Notes under the pieces: model-generated | Databases searched by the model: none | Seen by the model: only the letters and a program-made list of their open reading frames with translations | Told to the model about the DNA's origin: nothing | Made by a program: the position numbers and the translations under genes | DNA from: Opitutaceae bacterium | GTDB lineage: Bacteria; Verrucomicrobiota; Verrucomicrobiia; Opitutales; Opitutaceae | NCBI GenBank assembly: GCA_025360455.1 | Contig: JANYCF010000169.1 | Span: 1 to 39,889 of the forward strand | Direction of reading: 5' to 3' | DNA: 39,889 bases | Shown here: one piece after another, positions 32,996 to 39,889 of the stretch | How positions within the stretch are numbered: position 1 is the first letter of the stretch | Layout: each line of letters opens with the position of its first letter

Positions 32996-33556
32996 ATGAA
33001 GCCCGCCCCACCGGAGACGGCTGAACTCCTCCCCCGCCTGCGCCAGCAATTACTCCTGGCCCAGGTGCGCATCATGGAATTGGAGGACACCCGCGACGAG
33101 CTCACTCCCAAACTGACCGACACAGAAAAGCTCCTGACTGCCGCCCTAGTTCTGGCCGATCAAAAGTCCGAGGAAGCCGCCCATCTGGCCAAGACCCTCA
33201 CCGACCTTCAAGCCCAGTATGAACATCTGCGCCATATGCAGCACATCACCAATGAGGCGCTGATCGACAATCGACGCCAGTTGGCGGACACCACCACCCA
33301 GTTGACTTCTTCCCAGCAACGCAGTGTGCAACTGCAACGGGAAATCGTGGCGCTGAATGATCAAGTCAGCCAATTTAAAGCCAAGCTCCAACGCGTAACC
33401 CGAGAACTGGACGAGGAAAACTCCATCGCCACCGCGCGGTTGATTCGCTGCAACGAACTCGACGCTGAGATTCGCACGCTCAAAGCGTCGCGCAGTTGGC
33501 GCTGGACCAGCTGGCTCCGTTCCGTGGAACGCTATTTCGGCCAGCGGAAACCATGA
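32996..33556 (+). CDS. Coiled-coil protein of the glycan region
   Basis: 186 residues. Nearly the whole length (about 10-160) is heptad-rich coiled coil (LRQQLLLAQVRIMELEDTRD, LQREIVALNDQVSQFKAKLQ). The end, LKASRSWRWTSWLRSVERYF, matches the S-x-SWR-x-T-x-LR tail found after coiled coils in many polysaccharide glycosyltransferase proteins. Its stop overlaps the start of the next gene (ATGA), so it is translated together with the GT4 protein and may be its partner or chain-length ruler. No enzymatic motif is present. Confidence 0.8.
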   Translation: MKPAPPETAELLPRLRQQLLLAQVRIMELEDTRDELTPKLTDTEKLLTAALVLADQKSEEAAHLAKTLTDLQAQYEHLRHMQHITNEALIDNRRQLADTTTQLTSSQQRSVQLQREIVALNDQVSQFKAKLQRVTRELDEENSIATARLIRCNELDAEIRTLKASRSWRWTSWLRSVERYFGQRKP

Positions 33557-35481
33557 GCGCCGCAGTTGCTCTTCTCCTCCGGGGAGAAATTGAAACTCCC
33601 CGCCCCCTGCGTGCGACAACCGAAAAACTCGCGATCACCGGCTGGTGCCTGCTGGAGAATATCGCGGAAGCCCCGCCGGTGCGACTCGCGACCTCCGTCG
33701 GAATTCTTCCGATGACCACGCGCACTCCACGCACCGATGTGCTGCGCAACTTGCCCGGTCAGCCCGCAGCCGCACAGTGCGGTTTTATCATCGCGGGCCG
33801 CTTGCCTGCCGGCGTGCACCTCGCTGTCTTCGAAGCACAATTACCCGACGGCACATGGCAAAGTTTTAAGATTCTCAGTCTCGCGATTACTCCCGCCAAT
33901 TTTATCGCGGACATTGAGTCACCGGTCACCGCCGGGCCGGTCAGTCTGCGCGTTCAAGTCGAAGGGTGGGCGCTGCACACGTCGCAACCGATCCAGGAAC
34001 TGACGCTGCGCTACGGCCATCAGGAAACCCCGTGCCGCCTCGGCGGCAAACGTGCTGATGTTTTTCTCCTCCACCCCGGTTCGCCTGACGCGGCTGAATC
34101 AGGCTTTACCAGCCAAGTAATTCTCTCCGCCGGTCGCGGCCCCTTGCGCTTGAAGGCCCGGCTGCGTGATGGCTCCGTGGCGATTGCCCGCACGGCCCTC
34201 ACCATCGAAGTCCGCTCGGATGAAAACATCGGGCCCGAAATTAATTTGGCCGGAGAACGCACGCCTCTGCCCGGCTATAGCCGCCGCGAGAACCCACGTT
34301 CCGTCGGCAAGGCCAGCCGGCCCCTGAATATTCTTTATATTCTCCACGGCAGTTTTGCCTCCAACAGCGCCCTGCACGTCGCCGCGTTGGCCAACGAATT
34401 GGTCGCCGCCGCGCATGACTGCATCGTCGCTGTACCCCACGATCTCGCGACGCTCGCCCATCATGAGAATCCTGCTTTTCGCGGGATCACCTTTGAAGAA
34501 GCCGGGCAAAATCTAAATTTCACCAATGGGCGTGGCCCCGACCTGATCCATGCGTGGACCACACGCGAAAATGTCCGCCACCTGACAGAAAAAATCCACG
34601 CCCGCCACGGTTCGAAGGTGATTGTCCACCTCGAGGATAATGAGCAGGAGCTGCTCGCGCAAACCGTGGGCCGCAGCCGCGCCGAGTTGGAACAAATGCC
34701 CGTCGCCGAACTCGATCCACTGGTGCCGGGCGATCTTTCACATCCCCGCCGTGCGCGAGATTTTCTCGCCGCCGCCGATGGCATCACGATGGTCATGGAT
34801 AAACTCCGCGAGTTCGTCCCAGCCGGTCGGCCCTGCCACACGATCATGCCGGCGTCCGATGCCCGTTACTTTTTCCCCCGGCCCATCCCGGTCGAATTCC
34901 GACGCGTCTGCGATATCGCCCCCGGCACCACTCTCCTGTTTTATCATGGCAACACGCATGCCGCGAACGCCACGGAAGTGCGCGAACTTTACACCGCTGT
35001 GCTCCAGCTCAATGAGGCGGGTCATCCGGTTACCCTCCTTCGCACCGGGCTGAACACGGTCGATTTCCTCGGAACGCTCGCAGCGCGCGTGACACCGTAT
35101 GTGATCGAGCTCGGCCAGATCTTGCACCACCGCCATCTGCCTCCGCTGATGGCCTTGGCCGATATCTATGTGCAACCCGGCGCGCCCGATCCGTTCAACG
35201 ATTATCGCTTCCCTTCGAAGCTGCCCGAATTTTTTTCTCTGGGTCGTCCGGTGGTGCTACCCCGCACCAATCTCGGCACGGAACTGCGCCACGGGATCGA
35301 CGCCTATGTGCTCGATCGCGCCGATGCGCCCGGTATCGCCTCCGCCATCCTCGCACTCAGGCAAGACCGTGCGCTCTACGACCGGCTCAGCCAGGGTGCA
35401 GTGGCCTATGCGGAAAATCATTTCAGTTGGTCGCGCAGCGCAGAGACGCTTGCCAAGTTTTATTCCACCCTGACAGCTTAA
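33553..35481 (+). CDS. GT4-like glycosyltransferase with two N-terminal beta-sandwich modules
   Basis: 642 residues from the ATG at 33553, overlapping the previous stop as ATGA; the frame extends upstream only inside that gene. The first 230 or so residues hold two copies of a module with the pattern GW...L...R.DV...GF...G...L...DG (from ITGWCLLENI and from VEGWALHTSQ). A glycosyltransferase B-fold follows (LNILYILHGSFASNSALHVA), with VYVQPGAPDPFNDYR-like and RFPSKLPEFFSLGRPVVLP segments, the GT4 donor-site region. It presumably transfers a nucleotide-sugar residue to a surface glycan. Acceptor and sugar are unknown. Confidence 0.84.
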   Translation: MSAAVALLLRGEIETPRPLRATTEKLAITGWCLLENIAEAPPVRLATSVGILPMTTRTPRTDVLRNLPGQPAAAQCGFIIAGRLPAGVHLAVFEAQLPDGTWQSFKILSLAITPANFIADIESPVTAGPVSLRVQVEGWALHTSQPIQELTLRYGHQETPCRLGGKRADVFLLHPGSPDAAESGFTSQVILSAGRGPLRLKARLRDGSVAIARTALTIEVRSDENIGPEINLAGERTPLPGYSRRENPRSVGKASRPLNILYILHGSFASNSALHVAALANELVAAAHDCIVAVPHDLATLAHHENPAFRGITFEEAGQNLNFTNGRGPDLIHAWTTRENVRHLTEKIHARHGSKVIVHLEDNEQELLAQTVGRSRAELEQMPVAELDPLVPGDLSHPRRARDFLAAADGITMVMDKLREFVPAGRPCHTIMPASDARYFFPRPIPVEFRRVCDIAPGTTLLFYHGNTHAANATEVRELYTAVLQLNEAGHPVTLLRTGLNTVDFLGTLAARVTPYVIELGQILHHRHLPPLMALADIYVQPGAPDPFNDYRFPSKLPEFFSLGRPVVLPRTNLGTELRHGIDAYVLDRADAPGIASAILALRQDRALYDRLSQGAVAYAENHFSWSRSAETLAKFYSTLTA

Positions 35482-35487
35482 GGCTTC

Positions 35488-36393
35488 ATGCCCTCGCCTG
35501 ATTCCCATCCGCAACGCATCTTGGTGACCGGTGGCCGCGGTCGGCTCGCGTCTCTGATCGCCGATCATTTTCGCGCCCCCACGCATCACGTCACGTTGTT
35601 TTCCCGTTCAGGTGGCGAGGGTTTTCAACCGCTGGAGCAATTGACCGCAAATCTAGCGAAGGCGGACGCATTGCTCCATTTGGCGTGGAGCACCTTGCCC
35701 GCCACGTCGGAACAAGGCGGTGGACTCGAATGGAAGAACGATCTGCCGCAGCTGGAAGCACTGCTCCAATCCATCATCGCGCTACCCACAGCCCAACGCC
35801 CCCATTTCATTTTCTTTTCCTCTGGTGGCGCCGTGTATGGCAACGCCCCAGGTCGCTGCAATATCGAGTCTGACCGCTGCTTGCCCATCGGCTGGTATGG
35901 CCGGGCCAAGCTGGCCGCCGAAGTTCTGATTGAAAAGTATGTCGCCCGGCACGGACTGGCCTGCAGCATTCTGCGGATTTCCAATCCCTACGGCTATCCC
36001 GTGCCAAAAAATCGCGCCCAAGGCATTATTCCCCACGCCATCCGTTGTGCCGTGGAAGGACAACTGCTCTATCTTTGGGGCAACGGCACCGCGCGAAAGG
36101 ATTTCATTTACTACACCGATTTTCTTTCCGCCATTGAAACTGTTATTGGGGAAAAATTGATTGGAACCTTCAACGTGAGCGCGAACGAATCCCATACTAT
36201 CCGGGAAGTGATCAGCCTTGTTGAAAAACACACCGGCCTCCCGATCAGGCTACAGCTGCAACCCGCCCCATTCTGGGACGTTCAGGACAGCCGGCTGGAC
36301 AACAGCTACTTTGTCGCCGCCACCGGCTGGCAGCCCCAGGTTACCCTCATCGAGGGCATCCGCCGCGCCGCGGCCGGTTACGTCGATCATTAA
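35488..36393 (+). CDS. NAD-dependent epimerase/dehydratase (extended SDR)
   Basis: 301 residues. ILVTGGRGRLASLIADHF is the nucleotide-binding loop; FFSSGGAVYGNA and YGRAKLAAEVLIEKY give the catalytic Ser, Tyr-x3-Lys arrangement; ILRISNPYGYP and RKDFIYYTDFLSAI are typical of nucleotide-sugar epimerases/dehydratases related to GalE and RmlD. It starts 6 bases after the glycosyltransferase stop, so is in the same operon and likely makes or modifies its sugar donor. Exact reaction cannot be read from the sequence. Confidence 0.87.
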   Translation: MPSPDSHPQRILVTGGRGRLASLIADHFRAPTHHVTLFSRSGGEGFQPLEQLTANLAKADALLHLAWSTLPATSEQGGGLEWKNDLPQLEALLQSIIALPTAQRPHFIFFSSGGAVYGNAPGRCNIESDRCLPIGWYGRAKLAAEVLIEKYVARHGLACSILRISNPYGYPVPKNRAQGIIPHAIRCAVEGQLLYLWGNGTARKDFIYYTDFLSAIETVIGEKLIGTFNVSANESHTIREVISLVEKHTGLPIRLQLQPAPFWDVQDSRLDNSYFVAATGWQPQVTLIEGIRRAAAGYVDH

Positions 36394-36433
36394 TCATGTC
36401 CGTCTCTCCTCTGCTCAGCTCCCTCAAGCGTTT

Positions 36434-38530
36434 TCACTCAATCACAAGTGGTCCCAACCAGATCCAATCCCGGTTATCATGACCGTCCGGTCCGGGTCCG
36501 ATAAAAAGTTCCACATCGGCCGTCTGTTCGAGCGAAAAGGAGATGTTGATGACCTGTGGACCGCGATCTTTGCTTTGTCCGCTGGGATCAAGCAACCGGG
36601 TAAACAACACCGCGCGTTCTGCTTCCGGTCCGACCCGAGCGAGAGTTATTTCCACTCCATCGGTCTGTTCGTCATCGGAAGATGACGTAGTATAAGCGTC
36701 GGGCGAAAAACAGGCCGTCGTCTTCAAGGTATGGGGACCAGCGGACAAACGATAGACCAAGCGGGTAACCGGATGAGCTCCGAACCGGGGTTCGCGAGTA
36801 CTGCCGTCTAACACAGGACCATAGGTGGAAAAGAAACGAATAGGTTGCGGCTGCATCCGACTAAATATCTGCTGCTGATATTTCCGCAGGCTGCTCGTTT
36901 CGTACCAGGCACCCGCCAGCCGATCCTTCAGCAATTCCACTCCCGGAGCACAAACTAATCCGCTGTACCCATTATCTAACAGATGGAGAATACTCTGACT
37001 TCTCCGGGCCAGCGGCAGATGCACCGCCGCCCCTTCCCACGAGTAAAGCGGCTGCGGATCGATCCCCAAGGCGATTGCCCGTTTGATTAAATTCTCCTGC
37101 CCCTGCGTTGCTGGCCCAAGCACCAACGCGCCAATCTTTTCCCCGGCCAAAGCGTTGAAAGCGGCATCAAGTTGGACCGCGTCGTTCTCCACCGCACTCC
37201 GAATCATCAGCGCCCGACGCTGGGCATAATAAGGACCGATCGAATTCCAATCCTGTCCTGTGACGAGTAAAACTTCGTCTGGCATTGTCAGTCCGCGTAA
37301 GGATCGGGTGAGCTCGTTCCCGCCCCAACTGATCCCTTTCTGTGACTGATAATAGCCGTCAAGATAGCAAAATGCTTGTCCCCCGGTGAACGCCAGCAAA
37401 GCCAGCACCACCAGCCAAACCGGCCGCCGACTTTCCGCCATGCCGACCAAGACCAGCCCCATGGCCATGAGAAGCAGCATCGTGTTGGCGATAAAATAAT
37501 ATTCATGCAGCGCGTAGAGCACGGGAAATATCATAAGCACGGCACTGAACCACAGCAGCAACCGGAGTATATCCGCTCCCCGCTGCCGGGCCGTGAGCAA
37601 GGTGAGTACGACGGCGTCACCCAACAGCGGGCTCCAGGATAATTTCTCCGTAATGATCACCCATTTCTGCCGCCACATCTCAAGCGAGAACCGGGTGGTC
37701 CACGTCCCCCAATTGAAATCCCTCAGATTCGCCTCGCGAATAAATTGCGCGCTCGGATTGAGGGCCTTGATCGCATCCGCAAAATGCAGCCACCACAACG
37801 TCAGCGCAAACGGCAAGGCCACGGCCAGCGCCATCCAGATAAAATCGCCACGCCAGCGCCGGTCGCTCCTTCCCGCCCACAATCTCCGCACGGCCCACCA
37901 TCCCGTCGGCAAAAGATAGAGTAGGAAGGTCGTCACCTTCACCAACCCGGCCCCGCTGCCGGCGAGCACGGCCAACAGCAGCCAGCCCCGCTGACGACGC
38001 TCGACCGCCTCCTCGAATGCTACCCAAAACCACAGGCTGAACATCAGCACCATCGTTTCCATCAAGAAGGCCCGGGAATAGAAAATGTAGAAAGGACATG
38101 TGACCACCACTGCCAGCACCAACCAACGCCTGCCCGCCGCCACGCCCATCCGTCCGAGCAGGAGAAACACCGCGGGCAAGCCCAGATAGAAACAAACCTG
38201 ACTCACCACGCGACCCGTTTTGGTCAGATCCAAGCCGGTCAGGTTGCTCACCGTCACGACCGTCCATTGATAGAGAGGAAACTCCATCGGGATCGACCAC
38301 GGCTTGCCCAGCACCGGCGTCGGATAGGCCAGCGAGAAATCATGATCCTGTTGAATGAAATAGGCCGAGATCGCCGTTTGCGCCTGCCGGAATTCCAGAC
38401 CGGGTAAATTCTTACTCTCCCACCCCACTCGGGTCGCCCAGACATTAAACAGCAGACAGACCGCAAAAAAAGCCAGAAACCACCCGGACTCCTGCCGGCT
38501 CGGGGGCGATGCATTCCAGGGGCGTGTCAT
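36434..38530 (-). CDS. GT39/ArnT-like membrane glycosyltransferase
   Basis: 698 residues from the ATG at 38530; an earlier in-frame start at 38581 is possible. About ten hydrophobic helices follow the N-terminus (WFLAFFAVCLLFNVWA, LVLAVVVTCPFYIFYSRAFL, LLLWFSAVLMIFPVLYAL). GLEFRQAQTAISAYFIQQ, with its acidic residue in the first loop, and FYSRAFLMETMVLMF resemble the PMT/ArnT (GT39/GT83) family, which uses lipid-linked sugars outside the membrane. A C-terminal soluble beta-rich domain (about 560-698) ends DWIWLGPLVIE. The gene is oriented opposite to its glycan neighbours. Confidence 0.85.
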   Translation of the reverse strand: MTRPWNASPPSRQESGWFLAFFAVCLLFNVWATRVGWESKNLPGLEFRQAQTAISAYFIQQDHDFSLAYPTPVLGKPWSIPMEFPLYQWTVVTVSNLTGLDLTKTGRVVSQVCFYLGLPAVFLLLGRMGVAAGRRWLVLAVVVTCPFYIFYSRAFLMETMVLMFSLWFWVAFEEAVERRQRGWLLLAVLAGSGAGLVKVTTFLLYLLPTGWWAVRRLWAGRSDRRWRGDFIWMALAVALPFALTLWWLHFADAIKALNPSAQFIREANLRDFNWGTWTTRFSLEMWRQKWVIITEKLSWSPLLGDAVVLTLLTARQRGADILRLLLWFSAVLMIFPVLYALHEYYFIANTMLLLMAMGLVLVGMAESRRPVWLVVLALLAFTGGQAFCYLDGYYQSQKGISWGGNELTRSLRGLTMPDEVLLVTGQDWNSIGPYYAQRRALMIRSAVENDAVQLDAAFNALAGEKIGALVLGPATQGQENLIKRAIALGIDPQPLYSWEGAAVHLPLARRSQSILHLLDNGYSGLVCAPGVELLKDRLAGAWYETSSLRKYQQQIFSRMQPQPIRFFSTYGPVLDGSTREPRFGAHPVTRLVYRLSAGPHTLKTTACFSPDAYTTSSSDDEQTDGVEITLARVGPEAERAVLFTRLLDPSGQSKDRGPQVINISFSLEQTADVELFIGPGPDGHDNRDWIWLGPLVIE

Positions 38531-38690
38531 GGGGCCCCCATATCGACGAGAGCCACGACCGAAGCCAAGAAATTTATGCAAGCGGGACGTCTACCGGTGA
38601 TCTGGCGTCGATGGATTTTTTGCCCTCATCGGCACGGCTTGAGATACACGCTTTACTGGTCACAGCGCAGCGGTTTCAGTGGCTTGCTGT

Positions 38691-39887
38691 ATGACTGCTC
38701 CGGTTGCGCCCCAATTCCATCTCGATCTTCCCGTCTCTTGGCGGCCGGAAAACCCGAACCTGGAAATTGTCGGCTGGCTCTATGCCGGTCCTTCGGGCCA
38801 AGCCGTGGATCTTCGCGCCCAGGTGGATGGCCGGGTATTCTTCGGTATTTACGGTCTCGATCGACCGGACACGGAAAAGAATTTCAATGAGGGACTGGCT
38901 TCCCTGCGCACCGGCTTCATCCAACGCGTGCAAATCTGGCGCGGCGCAAGGGAACTGAAATTGGAATTTCACAACGGAAAAACCTGGTGCGAATTCTTCC
39001 GGACCGCCCTCGACACTTCCCTGCTGCCGGTCTCTGCCGTGCGCCCGAAACGGGTGCTGCGCGCCGCCGCCGTCTATCAAACCCTTCAGTATCTCTACCG
39101 CCATTTTCACCGTGTCTCGTTTCGCCGGATATGTCGCGAGGTCGATCACGTACTCGCCGATGTGCTGGCACCCGCGATGCAGGTCACGGGCGGCACCGAA
39201 TTTCTCGGCCACATCGAGAATCCCGGCCACTGGGTGAATATTTCGTACGAGAAATTCCGCACCACCGGATGGACTTTCGCCATTGGCGGTGAAATCAGCC
39301 GGTTGAGCGCCACCACCGGAGTACTCACCGAAAACCGACTGGTCTATCCCAAGGACCGACCGGATGTGGCCTCCCATCGCTCCGATCACGGCAACGCTCT
39401 CAAGTCCGGTTACTATGGCCTTGTCGATATTTTGCCCGAGACGCCCAGCCCCGCGAATCTGAAACTCTTTGCTCTGCTCCCCGACGGCAGTCGCCGACTA
39501 GCCTTCGCCCGCCGGTTGTATCTCGACCGGACCGATGAACATTCCGGGCCGATTCCCATCTTCCGTTCGTTCCTCTTCTACAAAGTAACCGTCGCCCTGC
39601 TGCGGGGCGTGTTGCTGGGGCGATTTGCTTTCGACAGTTGGCCAGAATCCCGCGCCGAGATTGTCCGCCTAAGAGCCGATCTCTCAGCCACACTCGGCCA
39701 CGGCGAGGAAAAGAAAATCCCCGCTGCAATCATCCGCCGGCGCGACCAAGATCCCTACACGCGTTGGTGCTGGCACAATCGCCTGACACCGCGCCTCCGC
39801 GCGGCCCTCCAGCAAGATGCCGAAGTTCGAGGAAGACCTCTTCCGCCTGCGTGGCGAGAATGGCCACTACCTGATTCCCACGGCTGA
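38691..39887 (+). CDS. N-terminal part of a multidomain glycosyltransferase, truncated by a chimeric junction
   Basis: Reads as 398 residues from the ATG at 38691 (a TTG at 38679 is the other option). It contains two of the same GW...RPD...GF/GYYG...DG beta-sandwich modules as the protein at 33553 (from [12 protein letters not shown] and from [12 protein letters not shown]), then a helical linker ending [20 protein letters not shown]. In related proteins that linker leads straight into a GT2 glycosyltransferase domain (..ISVVMPVYN..), which is absent here. After about base 39810 the frame yields no family-like sequence and stops at 39887, while another frame there encodes seryl-tRNA synthetase. 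The genuine gene therefore ends, in this window, near 39810. Confidence 0.7.
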   Translation: MTAPVAPQFHLDLPVSWRPENPNLEIVGWLYAGPSGQAVDLRAQVDGRVFFGIYGLDRPDTEKNFNEGLASLRTGFIQRVQIWRGARELKLEFHNGKTWCEFFRTALDTSLLPVSAVRPKRVLRAAAVYQTLQYLYRHFHRVSFRRICREVDHVLADVLAPAMQVTGGTEFLGHIENPGHWVNISYEKFRTTGWTFAIGGEISRLSATTGVLTENRLVYPKDRPDVASHRSDHGNALKSGYYGLVDILPETPSPANLKLFALLPDGSRRLAFARRLYLDRTDEHSGPIPIFRSFLFYKVTVALLRGVLLGRFAFDSWPESRAEIVRLRADLSATLGHGEEKKIPAAIIRRRDQDPYTRWCWHNRLTPRLRAALQQDAEVRGRPLPPAWREWPLPDSHG

Positions 39888-39889
39888 AG
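39811..39889 (+). CDS. serS: Seryl-tRNA synthetase internal fragment at the window edge
   Basis: In the frame of 39817, the bases encode [11 protein letters not shown], then GHYLIPTAE, running off the window end. This matches the conserved stretch of SerRS ([11 protein letters not shown] ... YLIPTAEVPLTN) that surrounds motif 2 of the class II catalytic core. It has no start of its own and lies out of frame with the glycosyltransferase it interrupts. The sequence before 39811 does not look like SerRS in this frame, so the junction lies at about 39800-39817. Either an assembly chimera or a genomic rearrangement. Confidence 0.72.

Noticed and set aside
36396-36482. Short plus-strand ORF (about 28 codons) beginning ATGTCCGTCTCT after the epimerase
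   Set aside because: It could be the remnant start of a lost downstream glycan gene, but it overlaps the end of the GT39 gene and is too short to support.

Overview
The window looks like part of a Verrucomicrobiota genome, most likely an Opitutales-type bacterium. The signs are moderately high GC, a very large secreted SGNH/Ig-domain protein, OleA/OleB-like lipid genes, an ISAzo13-family transposase, many dispersed intergenic palindromes, and glycosyltransferases with N-terminal beta-sandwich modules. This placement rests on gene content only; no 16S rRNA gene or tRNA was seen.

Layout. 1-354 is the C-terminal end of a JetD-like (DUF2220, Wadjet anti-plasmid system) protein cut by the window edge. 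403-1688 is an insertion sequence with 22-bp terminal inverted repeats and a frameshifted ISAzo13-type transposase. 1692-11171 (minus strand) is the most interesting region: a compact cluster read as KAS II (FabF-like), acyl carrier protein, CrtI-like FAD oxidoreductase, secreted TIM-barrel sugar isomerase-like protein, second CrtI/RetSat-like FAD oxidoreductase, FabZ-like dehydratase, FabI-like reductase, OleA-like thiolase-fold synthase, OleB-like alpha/beta hydrolase and a histidine phosphatase. It resembles a dedicated secondary type II fatty acid pathway. Its FabF/ACP/FabZ/phytoene-desaturase content recalls the clusters proposed for anammox ladderane lipids, here joined to the head-to-head condensation pair OleA/OleB but without OleC or OleD.

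From 11241 the region is mostly housekeeping: galE, rpsU with a clear terminator, dnaE, an RsmB/NOP2-type RNA methyltransferase, a SAM methyltransferase, a secreted beta-helix protein and a GNAT acetyltransferase. 20634-26684 encodes a 2016-residue secreted SGNH hydrolase-like multidomain protein with four 109-residue NBR1-type Ig repeats. 26760-30907 holds a CcsA/HemX-like membrane protein coupled to hemA, then convergent tsaD, then lipA. A PadR-PspC operon (31250-32813) with a candidate operator follows.

From 32996 to the end is a surface-glycan region: a coiled-coil protein, a GT4-like glycosyltransferase, a nucleotide-sugar epimerase, a GT39-type membrane glycosyltransferase and the N-terminal part of another glycosyltransferase. 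That last gene runs, out of frame, into about 75 bases that encode a seryl-tRNA synthetase fragment at the extreme right edge. This suggests a chimeric contig end or a real rearrangement.

Several families of palindromic elements are scattered between genes; one (GTAGCYGCGCTTGAGC...) is present three times.
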